Positions 24,647 through 35,162 of a stretch of 64,000 bases of DNA are shown here, piece after piece. This stretch comes from Pedobacter sp. KBS0701 (lineage in GTDB: Bacteria > Bacteroidota > Bacteroidia > Sphingobacteriales > Sphingobacteriaceae): positions 2,170,001 to 2,234,000 of the forward strand of contig NZ_CP042171.1 of NCBI RefSeq assembly GCF_005938645.2. Direction: 5' to 3'. Numbering within the stretch: the stretch's first letter is position 1; each line of letters starts with the position of its first letter. The position numbers and the translations under genes are program-made. Under the pieces are notes generated by a model. The model did no database searches. It saw only the letters and a list, made by a program, of their open reading frames with translations, and was not told where the DNA came from.

Positions 24647-24687
24647 GCTTTAGGCTAGTTTAGCATTAGCTAAAAGCCCTTTTTTGT
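24647..24687 (+). terminator. Rho-independent terminator
   Basis: AGGGCTTT pairs with AAAGCCCT, with an inner CTA/TAG pairing, followed by a T run. It ends whatever is transcribed through 24408-24638 and insulates the FucP-like gene. Confidence 0.7.
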
Positions 24688-24703
24688 TAAAGTTGAAATT
24701 ACG

Positions 24704-24713
24704 CAAACGTTTG
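24704..24713. promoter_or_regulatory. LacI-type operator before the FucP-like permease
   Basis: The perfect palindrome CAAACGTTTG, the classic LacI/GalR-family core, lies 64 bp before the preferred permease start. The same 10-mer occurs at 58410 and 57328 around the LacI-family regulator gene. Confidence 0.65.
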
Positions 24714-24776
24714 ATACATTTTAATTAAATATTATTGTTTAGTTTGGCACAAACAAATAAGCCGAACCAAAACTTT

Positions 24777-26063
24777 ATGCAACAAACAACAAAACTAAGT
24801 CAAACCCAAGGACCAAAACCGCTTATTATCATTTGTGCGCTATTCTTTATTTTTGGCTTTGTGACATGGGCAAACGGAACATTAATTCCATTCTTTAAAT
24901 TGTCTTTCGGATTATCAAATTTACAGGCATTCTTTGTAACCTTTGCATCGTACATGGCTTATTTCTTTTTAGCGTTGCCATCATCGTGGATACTTAAGAA
25001 AGTGGGTTTTAAAAATGGGATTGTTTTAGGTTTGGTCATTCTGGGCCTTGGCTCATTAATATTTATTCCGGCAGCGCAAACCCGGACTTTTGGTCTTTTC
25101 TTAACTGGTATTTTTGTTCAGGGGGCTGCTTTGGCTTTGCTGCAAACGGCGTCAAATCCTTATTTAACCATCATAGGTCCGATTGAAAGTGCAGCCAAAC
25201 GCATCAGTATTGCCGGAATCTGTAATAAATTTGCCGGCATGATTGTGCCTTTGATTATGGGCAGTCTGTTTCTTAAAAATGCTTCAGAAGTTGAAAAACA
25301 GATTAAAGCGGCTACGGGCGCAGCACATGAACAATTGTTAAACGATGTGTTGGGCCGTGTAAATATGCCTTATGTTGTTTTAGCAATCGTTTTTTGTCTT
25401 TTTGCAGTGCTGATTAAATTTACCGATTTGCCAGAGGTGGAGGTTGAAGAGGATATTATCGACGAAAGTAAAGGCGCAGTAGTAAAACACAGCAGTATTT
25501 TTCAGTTCCCTCACTTATTTTTAGGTGCCCTTTGTATTTTTGTATATGTTGGTGCAGAAGTAATGGCAGGTGATATTATCGGGATTTATGGCCGCGAATT
25601 GGGCATCAGCGTCGAAATCAGCGGAAAGTTAACCTCCATTACCCTTTTTAGTATGTTAATTGGTTATATCATTGGGATCATTACCATTCCGAAATACATC
25701 TCTCAACAAAAAGCACTTCGCATCTGCGCCATTTTAGGTATCATATTTACGGTTTTATCTTTCGCCATTTCGAACTGGTTTGCTGTAATTTTTGTAGCCT
25801 TGCTTGGTTTGGCAAACTCGTTAATGTGGCCGGCAATATTCCCGCTCGGCATCAGTCATTTAGGAAAATTCACCAAAATCGGTTCAGCTATTATGGTGAT
25901 GGGTATTGCAGGCGGTGCAATTATGCCTTTATTGTATGCCTTTTTAAACGAAAAATTACACATCAATTTCCAATTGGCTTATCTGTTAACCGTATTGCCA
26001 TGTTACCTTTATATTTTGTTCTTTGCTGTAAAAGGTCATAAAGCCGGACTAAAGTTAAAATAA
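24777..26063 (+). CDS. FucP-family sugar:H+ symporter (MFS)
   Basis: About 428 residues from the preferred start MQQTTKLSQTQGPKP (an upstream in-frame ATG at 24735 would add 14 residues). Twelve hydrophobic segments and FucP-subfamily motifs are visible: FIFGFVTWANGTLIPFFK, ALLQTASNPYLTIIGP, and NSLMWPAIFPLGISHLG. Members carry fucose, glucose/galactose or N-acetylglucosamine. A LacI-type operator upstream suggests repression until the sugar is present. The exact sugar is not deducible. Confidence 0.85.
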   Translation: MQQTTKLSQTQGPKPLIIICALFFIFGFVTWANGTLIPFFKLSFGLSNLQAFFVTFASYMAYFFLALPSSWILKKVGFKNGIVLGLVILGLGSLIFIPAAQTRTFGLFLTGIFVQGAALALLQTASNPYLTIIGPIESAAKRISIAGICNKFAGMIVPLIMGSLFLKNASEVEKQIKAATGAAHEQLLNDVLGRVNMPYVVLAIVFCLFAVLIKFTDLPEVEVEEDIIDESKGAVVKHSSIFQFPHLFLGALCIFVYVGAEVMAGDIIGIYGRELGISVEISGKLTSITLFSMLIGYIIGIITIPKYISQQKALRICAILGIIFTVLSFAISNWFAVIFVALLGLANSLMWPAIFPLGISHLGKFTKIGSAIMVMGIAGGAIMPLLYAFLNEKLHINFQLAYLLTVLPCYLYILFFAVKGHKAGLKLK

Positions 26064-26214
26064 CCAAAACCAAATAAATTATGATTAAGCCCGGTCTATA
26101 ATAGATTTGGCTTTCTTTTGCGATTAATTTTCAGTTATTTTGGCGAATTATAAACGAGACCTAAATCACATGTCTCACATCTTGATACTTGATACTCAAT
26201 CCCCATATTTAACA

Positions 26215-26721
26215 ATGAACAAAGCTATTTTTCTCGACCGCGATGGTGTACTTAACCACGAAATTTACGATTACATCTGCCGGGTTGAAGATTTTAAAAT
26301 ATTGGATTACCAGATCCCTGTACTCAAAAAATTCTTCGATGAAGGTTATTTGTTAATCGTAATCACCAACCAGGGCGGCATTGCACTGAAACGTTATACC
26401 GAACAGGAACTGGCCATTATGCACCAGATGTTAAGAAATGCTTTTGTGGCCAAAGGGGCCGATATTGCTGGCTTTTATTACTGTCCGCATCATCCAACTG
26501 TTGGCGGCGAATGCAAATGCAGAAAACCAGCATCGGGAATGATTTTAGATGCCATCGACATGTATGATATTGATCCGGCACAATCAGTTATGATCGGCGA
26601 TAAACCCAGAGATGTTGAAGCAGCAAACGGGGCAGGAGTGAAGGGAATCCTGATTGAACCTGATGAGCAGATTAGCTATGAGAAGGTGAAAGAGGTATTG
26701 AAAAGAGAATCTTTAGTTTAG
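26215..26721 (+). CDS. gmhB: D-glycero-manno-heptose-1,7-bisphosphate 7-phosphatase (GmhB-like, HAD)
   Basis: 168 residues from the preferred start MNKAIFLDRDGVLN; the longer frame from 26140 adds 25 residues unlike the family. HAD motif I is FLDRDGV, motif II ITNQGG, motif IV/III IGDKPRDVEAA, and the GmhB-type zinc loop is YCPHHPTVGGECKCRKP (Cys-His-Cys-Cys). The enzyme removes the 7-phosphate during ADP-heptose synthesis for LPS core. Histidinol-phosphatase of the same subfamily is the alternative; no his genes are nearby. Confidence 0.88.
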   Translation: MNKAIFLDRDGVLNHEIYDYICRVEDFKILDYQIPVLKKFFDEGYLLIVITNQGGIALKRYTEQELAIMHQMLRNAFVAKGADIAGFYYCPHHPTVGGECKCRKPASGMILDAIDMYDIDPAQSVMIGDKPRDVEAANGAGVKGILIEPDEQISYEKVKEVLKRESLV

Positions 26722-27352
26722 TTTGGAGTTCGGGGTTAGGAGTTTGGAATAAGCAAATCGCCCATACCAACATAATATGGAAAAGGTAATATGGAAGGTG
26801 AAACCTGCAATGGCAAGCGCCAGTAAAATCTTAATTACCTTAACTTCTTAATGGTCGAAAAATGTAAAATGGAGAAAGGAAGACTGGAGATGTAACCTGC
26901 AATTTGCCCATCACACCTATCTTACATCATCCATTTTATTAATTTGGGCGTTTTAACACGCTTATACACTATATCTTTTTGGCTGTCATTTAACTACGCT
27001 ATCATTGACAGACTCCAATAAGAATGGTCGTCATCTCGACCGGAGCAACGCGTAGTGGAGAGATCTATCCAAACAGATTTTGCTTCGCAGAGCCTTCGGG
27101 TTCTCGACTGCGTTGCACTCTGCTCGAAATGAAGGTAATAAGAGGGAATTTTTACATGTAGATTAATTACTTTCCATTCCTATTGATTTTATAAAATAAA
27201 TTATCCTTCAGGATGACAGCCAAAAAGGATGCCGTTCCCATCGTTAACGCAGAATGCCGCAATGACTTAAGAAGTTTAGAAAGGAAAGAAGCGAATGAAT
27301 AACTTCGTCAGTCAGAAGCTTCTGAAATTCTATTAAGCTTTCCCTACCTAAT

Positions 27353-27399
27353 ACTTACGAAAATCTTTCCGCACGCCTTCCATTGAGTATTTCGTAAGT
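27353..27399. repeat. Perfect 10-bp inverted repeat
   Basis: ACTTACGAAA (27353-27362) and TTTCGTAAGT (27390-27399) pair around a 27-nt loop within the repeat-rich stretch. No gene lies near enough to assign it. Confidence 0.5.
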
Positions 27400-27797
27400 G
27401 CCGTAGCCATCTAGACCTGATTGAAATGGCATTCCGGTATTCGACTATTTTATATTTACCGAACATTACCGGAATATAATGTAAAGCAGGACTGCAGGAA
27501 CCGATCTGCACTGTTCTTGCTCTCCAAAAAAAATCATGTAAAATTGTAAGAGGGAAAACGGATGATGTAATCTGCAATTTGCAAGAACAAGCACCAATAA
27601 AGCCTTAATAGGCTTAACTTCTTAATGGTAGAAAAAAAGGAAAATGTAAGAGGGAAAAGGATGATTTGACATGCAAGAGCAAGCACCAATAAAACCTAAA
27701 CTGTCTTAACTTTTTAATGGTACAAAAAATGGAAAAGGGGAGATGTAGCCTGCGCTTTGCCCATCATCCATTATACATCTTAGATTATCCATAAAAC

Positions 27798-27845
27798 AAA
27801 AAATCCTAAGTCTTAAACCGGAAATCCGACTCAAGACTTAGGATT
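27798..27845 (-). terminator. Terminator of the transaldolase-like gene
   Basis: AATCCTAAGTCTT (27802-27814) and AAGACTTAGGATT (27833-27845) pair over 13 bp; on the minus strand the stem runs into a U tract. It starts 21 bp after the aldolase stop. Confidence 0.8.
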
Positions 27846-27866
27846 AAAGTCTTCCGACTTTAAATA

Positions 27867-28526
27867 TTATTTACCCGCTGCTTTAGCGTGGTCAGCTAAG
27901 AAAGTAGCCAAACCGCTATCAGTTAATGGGTGTTTCAATAAGCCAACAATTGCAGCCAAAGGAGCAGTGATTACATCAGCACCTAGTTTAGCACAGTTTA
28001 CAATGTGCAATGGTCCGCGGATTGAAGCTGCGAGGATTTGAGTTTCGTAACCGTAGTTATCAAAAATAGTTCTGATATCTTCAATTAAAACCAAGCCATC
28101 ACTAGAAATATCATCTAAACGACCTAAAAACGGAGAAACGTAAGTAGCACCGGCTTTTGCAGCCAATAATGCCTGGCCTGCAGAGAAAATTAAAGTACAG
28201 TTGGTTTTGATTCCTTTTGATGAGAAATATTTAATGGCTTTAACACCATCTTTAATCATCGGAACTTTTACTACGATTTTCGGGTTCAAAGCGGCTAAAG
28301 CTTCACCTTCTTTAACAATTTCGTCAAAAGTGGTCGAAATTACTTCTGCACTTACGTTATCATCAACGATATCGCAAATTGCTTTATAGTGGTTGATTAC
28401 ATTTTCATCGCCGGTAATACCTTCTTTAGCCATTAAGCTAGGATTGGTGGTTACGCCATCTAAAATGCCAAGATCTTGCGCTTCTTTGATTTGATCAAGA
28501 TTTGCTGTGTCAATAAAAAATTTCAT
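27867..28526 (-). CDS. fsa: Transaldolase-like fructose-6-phosphate aldolase (FSA/TalC type)
   Basis: 219 residues, the short form typical of FSA and microbial small transaldolases. The barrel starts [24 protein letters not shown] is the family phosphate-binding start, and Lys87 in IVVKVPM is the Schiff-base lysine. [19 protein letters not shown] completes the signature. Such proteins either cleave fructose-6-phosphate or act as transaldolase in the pentose-phosphate pathway; sequence alone does not decide. It is a single-gene unit ended by a strong terminator. Confidence 0.92.
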   Translation of the reverse strand: MKFFIDTANLDQIKEAQDLGILDGVTTNPSLMAKEGITGDENVINHYKAICDIVDDNVSAEVISTTFDEIVKEGEALAALNPKIVVKVPMIKDGVKAIKYFSSKGIKTNCTLIFSAGQALLAAKAGATYVSPFLGRLDDISSDGLVLIEDIRTIFDNYGYETQILAASIRGPLHIVNCAKLGADVITAPLAAIVGLLKHPLTDSGLATFLADHAKAAGK

Positions 28527-28586
28527 GTTTATAAATTCTTAAAATGATAATTAGGTTCTGCTGCTAGAACCCCTGAAGAATTTAAT

Positions 28587-28620
28587 ATCCCCCCTTCAGG
28601 GGGTTAGGGGGTAAAAAAAG
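28587..28620 (-). terminator. GC-rich palindrome at the 3' end of the SRP RNA
   Basis: The sequence CCCCCTTCAGGGGG followed by further G runs forms a stem just beyond the SRP RNA 3' end on the minus strand, next to a T run (28614-28619 as A). It could be the RNA's terminator; related palindromes are frequent in Bacteroidota intergenic DNA. Confidence 0.4.
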
Positions 28621-28716
28621 GGCAAGCACCTTCTATCGCACCGCTACAACCTTCTACCCTTGCTGCGTTCCCACCCTGGGGGAGTTCAAAGGGAGCTGGT
28701 CGTAAAAGACTTGCCC
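28620..28716 (-). ncRNA. ffs: Signal recognition particle RNA, small (4.5S) type
   Basis: The minus strand has closing arms GGGCAAG and CTTGCCC at its ends and the conserved tip region CAGGGTGGGAACGCAGCAAG, which holds the asymmetric loop bound by Ffh and its apical tetraloop. The length of about 97 nt matches bacterial 4.5S RNA without an Alu domain. It guides nascent membrane and exported proteins to the translocon. Ends are set by the terminal pairing and may be off by a few bases. Confidence 0.9.
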
Positions 28717-29082
28717 GGCCACAAAGGTAGAAAAAGAAGTTGTTTCGCAAAATGCATTTTTCTATTTTTTTTCTGTTTTAAGCTATGTGGCTGATTAGTA
28801 AATTAATAAAATTAAAATGTGTGTTTTCAGATTATATAAGGAAATACATGATAAACAAATTTTTAAGTATAATATTTGTATATGAATTTAATATTCATGA
28901 ATAAATAAAATTAATAAAACGATTTATCATGGAATCTAGCTGGAAAAGCTCATTTATTGTACAATATTATCATTACAAATTTGATAATTATTAATGTGTA
29001 AAAATAAAAATATTTCAATTTAAAGACTTTAAATTACATAAGGACTAAAATTTTTCCAAAAAACATATCAACTCTGTAATTT

Positions 29083-29090
29083 TAAATTTG
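29083..29090 (+). promoter_or_regulatory. Candidate -7 box of gltBD
   Basis: TAAATTTG matches TAnnTTTG and would start transcription about 40 nt before gltB. A matching -33 TTTG at the right distance is not seen, so support is partial. Confidence 0.35.
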
Positions 29091-29139
29091 TTTTTCCTAT
29101 CTTAGTGTTTCCTATACACTAACAACTAACGAGCAAAGA

Positions 29140-32100
29140 ATGGAACCAAACAGTGGATTGTACGATGCGCAATTTGAACACGATGCCTGCGGTATTGGGT
29201 TCGTTGCACATGTGAAAGGGCGAAAATCGCATCAAATCATCTCTGATGCACTTACTATTTTAGAGAATCTAGATCATAGAGGAGCATGTGGAGCAGAACC
29301 AAATACAGGCGATGGTGCAGGTATTATGATTCAGATTCCTCACGAATTTTTTTACGACGAATGCTTAAAAGCTGGCTTTAGCCTGCCTGAAACCAATAAT
29401 TATGGTGTAGGTATGTTATTTATGCCAAAGGATATCAGATCGAGAGAAGAGTGCAGAGAATTGATTTACCGTGCCGCCGAAAAACTTGGCCTGGAAATTT
29501 TAGGTTTTAGAAAAGTTGATGTCGACACTACGGATATTGGCAATATGGCCCTTTCTGTTGAACCGGAAATTGAGCAGGTGTTTATTGCCCGTCCTTATGC
29601 AGTAGCACCAGGAGCAGATTTCGAGCGTAAACTTTATATTTTTAAAAATTACCTGATTAAACTGATCGTGAACACCGTTCACGGAGGTAAAGATTTTTAT
29701 ATCGTTTCGCTTTCTGCGCAAACCATTATCTATAAAGGTCAGCTCACTTCATTACAGGTACGTACCTATTTTACAGATCTGAGTGATAAGCGCATGGTTT
29801 CAGCTTTAGGCTTGGTTCACTCGCGTTTTGCAACCAATACCTTCCCTTCGTGGAGGTTGGCCCAACCATTCCGCTTTATTGCGCATAATGGTGAGATCAA
29901 CACTTTGCAGGGAAATTTAAACTGGTTTAGGGCAGGTGTTAAATCTTTTGCTTCTGCTTATTTTACACCAGAAGAACTGGACATGTTACTGCCTGTAATT
30001 GACGAAACGAATTCAGATTCAGGCTGTTTAGATAATGTTATTGAATTATTACTTCACTCCGGAAGAACCCTGCCTCATGTATTAATGATGTTGGTGCCGG
30101 AGGCCTGGGATGGTAACGAAGATATGGACCCGGTAAAAAGGGCATTCTATGAGTTCCATGCTACTTTAATGGAGCCATGGGATGGACCTGCAGCGATTGC
30201 TTTTACTGACGGTAAATTAATCGGCGCTACTTTAGATCGTAACGGTCTTCGTCCTTCCCGTTATGCCATTACTTCAGATGACCGTGTAATTATGGGTTCT
30301 GAGGCTGGTGCGCTAGCCATCGATCAAAGTACAGTAATCGAAAAAGGCCGTTTAACGCCAGGCAAAATGTTCGTGGTGGATATGGAGCAGGGCAGAATTA
30401 TCAGCGATAACGAAATTAAAGGAGAAGTTTGCGGCAAGAGCCCTTATGCCGATTGGATTAACCAATATCAGATCCGTTTGGAGGAATTACCGGAACCACG
30501 TGTAATGTTTACTGGCTTATCTACCGAATCTATATTTAAATACCAGCAGGTTTTTGGTTATAGCAGGGAAGATGTAGATCTTTTACTTAAACCAATGGCC
30601 ATTGAAGGTAAAGAACCAATCGGTTCAATGGGTACCGATACACCATTGGCTATTTTATCAAAACGTCCACAACATTTATCTTCTTATTTCAAACAGTTAT
30701 TTGCACAGGTAACCAATCCGCCAATAGACCCGATCCGCGAAAAGGTAGTGATGAGTTTGGCCAGTTTTATGGGTAGTAACGGTAATCTTTTAGAAGAAAA
30801 TCCACTACAAGCACATTGCGTTGCCATTAAACATCCTATTTTAACCAACCAGGAATTAGAGAAGTTAAGAAGTATTGATACAGGTGTTTTCCAGGCGAAA
30901 ACTTTACAAACCTATTTCAGAGCTGATGGCAAGCCTGGTGCTATGGCTAAAGCCTTAGACCGTTTGTGCCGTTATGCGGTCGATGCGGTTGAGGATGGTT
31001 TCCAGGTAATTGTATTAACTGACAGGGCTATTGATTCTGAGCATGCTGCAATGCCTTCTTTACTAGCCGTTTCTGCTGTACACCATCATTTAATCCGCAA
31101 AGGATACCGTGGGGCTGTAGGTATTGTAATAGAGGCTGGTGATATCTGGGAAGTACATCATTTCGCCACTTTATTGGGCTTTGGTGTTACCGCAATTAAC
31201 CCTTACCTGGCTTTAGAAACCATTAGTGAATTTAAAGAAGAATCGGGCTTATCAACAGAGCAGCTTACCAAGAACTATATCTACGCTGTAAATAGCGGTT
31301 TACTTAAAATTTTCTCGAAAATGGGCATCTCAACCTTGCAGTCTTATCAAGGTGCACAGATTTTCGAGATTTTAGGTTTAAATAAACAAGTGGTAAATAC
31401 TTATTTTACGGGTGCTGTTTCTCGTATTGGTGGCTTAGGCCTGGATGAAATTGCAAAAGAAACGTTAATTAAACATCACCGCAGTTTTGGCCCGCTAACA
31501 CAAACCGAAAACTTGTTGCCAGCAGGTGGAACATATAAATTCCGCCGTAAAGGTGAAGCGCATTTGTTTAATCCGCAGACCATTCACTTATTACAGAATG
31601 CTACGCGTAAAAACGATTACAATATCTTCAAACAATACTCTAAGTTGGTGAATGAGCAAACGCAACAGGCTTATACCATCCGTGGATTGTTCGAATTTAA
31701 CTATAGCCGTCCTTCAGTTCCTTTAAATGAGGTAGAATCAACCGAAGCAATTTTAAAAAGATTTGCAACAGGAGCAATGTCCTTCGGTTCCATTTCTCAC
31801 GAGGCACACTCTACTTTGGCAATTGCCATGAACCGTATCGGCGGCAAAAGCAATACCGGAGAAGGTGGTGAAGATGAAATGCGTTATACTAAATTGCCAA
31901 ATGGTGATAGCATGCGCTCAGCCATTAAACAAGTTGCTTCTGCACGTTTTGGTGTAACGAGTTATTATTTAACCAATGCTGATGAGTTACAGATTAAAAT
32001 GGCTCAGGGTGCTAAACCGGGAGAAGGTGGTCAATTACCAGGACACAAAGTGGATGATTGGATTGCAAAAGTTCGTCACTCTACACCAGGGGTTGGTTTA

Positions 32101-33639
32101 ATTTCACCTCCACCTCACCACGATATTTATTCGATCGAAGATTTGGCTCAGTTAATTTTCGATTTAAAAAATGCCAATCGTGCCGCAAGAATTAATGTTA
32201 AACTGGTTTCGAAAGCTGGTGTAGGTACCATTGCTGCAGGTGTGGCTAAAGCACATGCAGATGTGATTTTGGTATCTGGTTTTGATGGTGGAACCGGAGC
32301 ATCTCCGCTTACGTCAATCCAACATGCAGGTTTACCTTGGGAACTTGGATTAGCAGAAGCGCACCAAACTTTGGTAAAAAATAAATTGCGTAACCGTATT
32401 GTGTTACAAACCGATGGACAGCTTAAAACAGGCAGAGATATCGCTATTGCTGCATTATTAGGTGCCGAAGAATGGGGTGTTGCTACAGCAGCATTGGTAA
32501 CTTCGGGATGTATTATGATGCGTAAATGCCATTTAAATACTTGTCCGGTTGGCGTTGCAACACAGGATCCGGAATTAAGAAAATTATTTACCGGTGATGC
32601 AGATCATGTAGTGAACTTATTTTATTTCCTTGCGGAAGAATTACGTGAGATTATGGCTGAATTAGGTTTCAGAACCATCCACGAAATGATTGGCCAGGCT
32701 GATATCTTAAAAGTACGCGAACTGCCTGCTGAAGACTGGAAACTGAAACACCTTGATTTATCAGCTATCTTATATAAGGCAGAAGAAAATGGCTTGCCTT
32801 TATTTAATACGGAAGGCCAGGATCATGGTTTGGATCAGGTTTTAGATCATCAGTTAATTGCTGCAGCACAACCTGCTATTGACAATAATGAGCCTGTATT
32901 TGCCAGTTTCGAAGTTAAAAATACCGACCGTGCATTGGGCACCATGTTATCAAATGAAATATCTAAAGTCCATTTAGGTGCTGGTTTACCTCCCGATACG
33001 ATCAACTTTAAATTTGTTGGTTCGGCCGGACAGAGTTTTGGTGCTTTCAATACCCGCGGGGTAACCTTGTCACTGGAAGGTGAGGCGAACGATTATGTGG
33101 GTAAAGGATTATCGGGTGCCAGATTGGCTATTTATCCTTTTTCTAATTCAACTTTTATCCCTGAACAAAATATCATTATTGGTAACGTAGCCCTTTATGG
33201 TGCAACTTCCGGTGAGTTATTTGCCCGTGGCAAAGCGGGTGAGCGTTTTGCTGTACGTAACTCTGGTGCAACAGCTGTTGTGGAAGGAGTAGGCGATCAC
33301 GGGTGTGAATACATGACTGGTGGTGAAGTGCTGATTCTGGGTGATACCGGAAGCAATTTCGCCGCAGGTATGAGTGGTGGTGTAGCCTGGATTTATGATG
33401 CCAATGGCACTTTTGAACGCAAGTGCAATAAAGAAATGGTTGATTTAGATCCACTGCAAGCTGAAGATGAAGAACGCATTTTAGCTTTGCTTAAAGCGCA
33501 TATTCGTCTGACTGATAGTAAAGTAGCTGAGTTTATCTTAAGCGACTGGAAAACACAATCTGCTCATTTCGTAAAAGTATTCCCTAAAGAATACAAAGCA
33601 GTTTTAAGCAAACGTAACCAACAAGTAAAAACACACTAG
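29140..33639 (+). CDS. gltB: Glutamate synthase large subunit
   Basis: 1499 residues. The short propeptide ends before Cys17 (EHDACGIGFVAH), the N-terminal nucleophile that frees ammonia from glutamine. The central and FMN-binding synthase regions include NRIGGKSNTGEGGED, KPGEGGQLPGHKV and SGFDGGTGASPL; the 3Fe-4S cysteines are in SGCIMMRKCHLNTCPVGVA; the C-terminal GXGXG beta-helix domain closes the protein. It turns glutamine plus 2-oxoglutarate into two glutamates. It forms an operon with gltD 3 bp downstream. Confidence 0.98.
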   Translation: MEPNSGLYDAQFEHDACGIGFVAHVKGRKSHQIISDALTILENLDHRGACGAEPNTGDGAGIMIQIPHEFFYDECLKAGFSLPETNNYGVGMLFMPKDIRSREECRELIYRAAEKLGLEILGFRKVDVDTTDIGNMALSVEPEIEQVFIARPYAVAPGADFERKLYIFKNYLIKLIVNTVHGGKDFYIVSLSAQTIIYKGQLTSLQVRTYFTDLSDKRMVSALGLVHSRFATNTFPSWRLAQPFRFIAHNGEINTLQGNLNWFRAGVKSFASAYFTPEELDMLLPVIDETNSDSGCLDNVIELLLHSGRTLPHVLMMLVPEAWDGNEDMDPVKRAFYEFHATLMEPWDGPAAIAFTDGKLIGATLDRNGLRPSRYAITSDDRVIMGSEAGALAIDQSTVIEKGRLTPGKMFVVDMEQGRIISDNEIKGEVCGKSPYADWINQYQIRLEELPEPRVMFTGLSTESIFKYQQVFGYSREDVDLLLKPMAIEGKEPIGSMGTDTPLAILSKRPQHLSSYFKQLFAQVTNPPIDPIREKVVMSLASFMGSNGNLLEENPLQAHCVAIKHPILTNQELEKLRSIDTGVFQAKTLQTYFRADGKPGAMAKALDRLCRYAVDAVEDGFQVIVLTDRAIDSEHAAMPSLLAVSAVHHHLIRKGYRGAVGIVIEAGDIWEVHHFATLLGFGVTAINPYLALETISEFKEESGLSTEQLTKNYIYAVNSGLLKIFSKMGISTLQSYQGAQIFEILGLNKQVVNTYFTGAVSRIGGLGLDEIAKETLIKHHRSFGPLTQTENLLPAGGTYKFRRKGEAHLFNPQTIHLLQNATRKNDYNIFKQYSKLVNEQTQQAYTIRGLFEFNYSRPSVPLNEVESTEAILKRFATGAMSFGSISHEAHSTLAIAMNRIGGKSNTGEGGEDEMRYTKLPNGDSMRSAIKQVASARFGVTSYYLTNADELQIKMAQGAKPGEGGQLPGHKVDDWIAKVRHSTPGVGLISPPPHHDIYSIEDLAQLIFDLKNANRAARINVKLVSKAGVGTIAAGVAKAHADVILVSGFDGGTGASPLTSIQHAGLPWELGLAEAHQTLVKNKLRNRIVLQTDGQLKTGRDIAIAALLGAEEWGVATAALVTSGCIMMRKCHLNTCPVGVATQDPELRKLFTGDADHVVNLFYFLAEELREIMAELGFRTIHEMIGQADILKVRELPAEDWKLKHLDLSAILYKAEENGLPLFNTEGQDHGLDQVLDHQLIAAAQPAIDNNEPVFASFEVKNTDRALGTMLSNEISKVHLGAGLPPDTINFKFVGSAGQSFGAFNTRGVTLSLEGEANDYVGKGLSGARLAIYPFSNSTFIPEQNIIIGNVALYGATSGELFARGKAGERFAVRNSGATAVVEGVGDHGCEYMTGGEVLILGDTGSNFAAGMSGGVAWIYDANGTFERKCNKEMVDLDPLQAEDEERILALLKAHIRLTDSKVAEFILSDWKTQSAHFVKVFPKEYKAVLSKRNQQVKTH

Positions 33640-33642
33640 GCC

Positions 33643-35109
33643 ATGGGAAAAGTAACAGGATTTCAAGAATACGATAGAGTTGCGCCCACTAGAGAAGAGG
33701 CTGCAACACGTGTAAAACATTACGGTGAATTTTTAAATAATTTACCTTCACAAGAATTAAACAATCAGGCTGCCCGTTGTATGGATTGCGGTGTACCTTT
33801 CTGCCAATCAGGCTGCCCGCTGGGTAACGTGATACCAGAATTTAACGACGCTGTTTATCAGGGAAAATGGGAATTAGCTGCCAATATTTTATTAAGCACC
33901 AATAATTTTCCTGAATTTACTGGTAGAATTTGCCCTGCGCCATGCGAATCTGCATGTGTGTTAAGCATCAACCGTCCGCCGGTTTCAATTGAGGAAATTG
34001 AAAAACACATTATTGAAATAGCTTTCGAAAAAGGGTTTATCAAAGCAAAAGCACCATTAATCAGAACTGGTAAAAAAGTAGCTGTAATTGGTTCAGGTCC
34101 GGCAGGCTTAGCTGCTGCTGCTCAGTTAAATAAAGTTGGACATGAGGTTACGGTTTTCGAACGTGATGATGCTCCGGGTGGTTTACTGAGGTACGGTATT
34201 CCTGATTTCAAGCTACAGAAAAATGTAGTAGATCGCCGTATCGATTTGATGAAAGAAGAAGGGATTATTTTTAAATGTAATGCCAATGTGGGCGAGAATG
34301 TTGAGATAGGTACTTTGTTACGCGATTTTAACGCGATTGTACTGGCTGGTGGTTCAACTATTCCGCGCGATTTACCTATTGATGGCCGTTCGGCTAAAGG
34401 TGTGCACTTTGCAATGGATTTCCTGAAACAACAAAATAAACGTGTAGCGAGCAGAACTGTTGAAGCAGAAGATATTATGGCTACCGGTAAAAATGTAATC
34501 GTAATTGGTGGTGGCGATACGGGATCTGACTGTATTGGTACTTCAAACCGTCATGGGGCGAAATCAGTTACACAATTCGAGATTATGCCAATGCCACCAC
34601 AGGCACGTAACGAGCACATGCCCTGGCCAAATTACCCAATGTTATTAAAAAATACTTCTTCTCACGAGGAAGGTGCACAACGGGCTTGGTCAGTTAATAC
34701 CAAAAACTTTATTGCTGATGAGAAAGGAAACCTTAAGGCGCTAAAAGTAGTTGATGTGGAATGGGAAATTGATGCGAACGGGCGTCCGGTTACTTTTAAA
34801 GAAGTAGCTGGTACCGAGAGGGATCTTCCATGCGAACTGGTATTATTAGCAATGGGTTTCTTACATCCTCAAAAAGAAGGTTTAATTGAGAAATTAGGTA
34901 TAGAGTTAGATAACCGCGGAAACGTAAAAGCATCTGAACATACTTACCAAACCAATATTGCAAAGATTTTTGCTGCAGGTGATGTTCGCCGTGGACAATC
35001 ATTGGTGGTTTGGGCCATCTCAGAAGGTAGAGAAGCTGCCCGTAAGGTAGACGAATACTTAATGGGAACAACTAAACTGGCATCGAAAGATGCAGTTGCA
35101 TACGCTTAG
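33643..35109 (+). CDS. gltD: Glutamate synthase small subunit
   Basis: 488 residues. Two N-terminal 4Fe-4S cysteine clusters ([14 protein letters not shown] and [11 protein letters not shown]), an FAD-binding [15 protein letters not shown] and an NADPH-binding [13 protein letters not shown]. It feeds electrons from NADPH to the large subunit. The gene begins 3 bp after the gltB stop and ends at a perfect terminator. Confidence 0.98.
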   Translation: MGKVTGFQEYDRVAPTREEAATRVKHYGEFLNNLPSQELNNQAARCMDCGVPFCQSGCPLGNVIPEFNDAVYQGKWELAANILLSTNNFPEFTGRICPAPCESACVLSINRPPVSIEEIEKHIIEIAFEKGFIKAKAPLIRTGKKVAVIGSGPAGLAAAAQLNKVGHEVTVFERDDAPGGLLRYGIPDFKLQKNVVDRRIDLMKEEGIIFKCNANVGENVEIGTLLRDFNAIVLAGGSTIPRDLPIDGRSAKGVHFAMDFLKQQNKRVASRTVEAEDIMATGKNVIVIGGGDTGSDCIGTSNRHGAKSVTQFEIMPMPPQARNEHMPWPNYPMLLKNTSSHEEGAQRAWSVNTKNFIADEKGNLKALKVVDVEWEIDANGRPVTFKEVAGTERDLPCELVLLAMGFLHPQKEGLIEKLGIELDNRGNVKASEHTYQTNIAKIFAAGDVRRGQSLVVWAISEGREAARKVDEYLMGTTKLASKDAVAYA

Positions 35110-35134
35110 TAGGTTTTAAATTCTATATTTTTTG

Positions 35135-35162
35135 GGTCGTGGTGCAAACCACGACCTTTTTT
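35135..35162 (+). terminator. Terminator of gltBD
   Basis: GGTCGTGGT and ACCACGACC form a perfect 9-bp stem with a 4-nt loop, followed by T6. Confidence 0.9.

Larger units (their letters stand above)
26722..27866. other. Long gene-free stretch built from degenerate repeats
   Basis: It contains at least three copies of a ~90-bp AT-rich unit (26813-26864, 27581-27645, 27673-27735) with the shared core CTTAACTTCTTAATGGT, a segment (27002-27140) carrying the GTCATCTCGACCGGAGCAAC repeat also found at 35685, a perfect hairpin at 27353-27399, and a segment at 27416-27510 that resembles part of the 362-bp array unit (CCTGATTGAA...GCAGGACTGC). A 77-codon minus-strand frame inside it looks spurious. 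Confidence 0.6.
28527..29139. other. Gap with SRP RNA and the gltB leader
   Basis: Holds the SRP RNA gene (28620-28716), a CCCCCTTCAGGGGG-type palindrome beside it (28587-28612), and about 400 bp of very AT-rich leader before gltB. Confidence 0.6.

Noticed and set aside
27344..27577. 77-codon minus-strand ORF
   Set aside because: It lies wholly in degenerate repeats and hairpin sequence, with no protein-like pattern.
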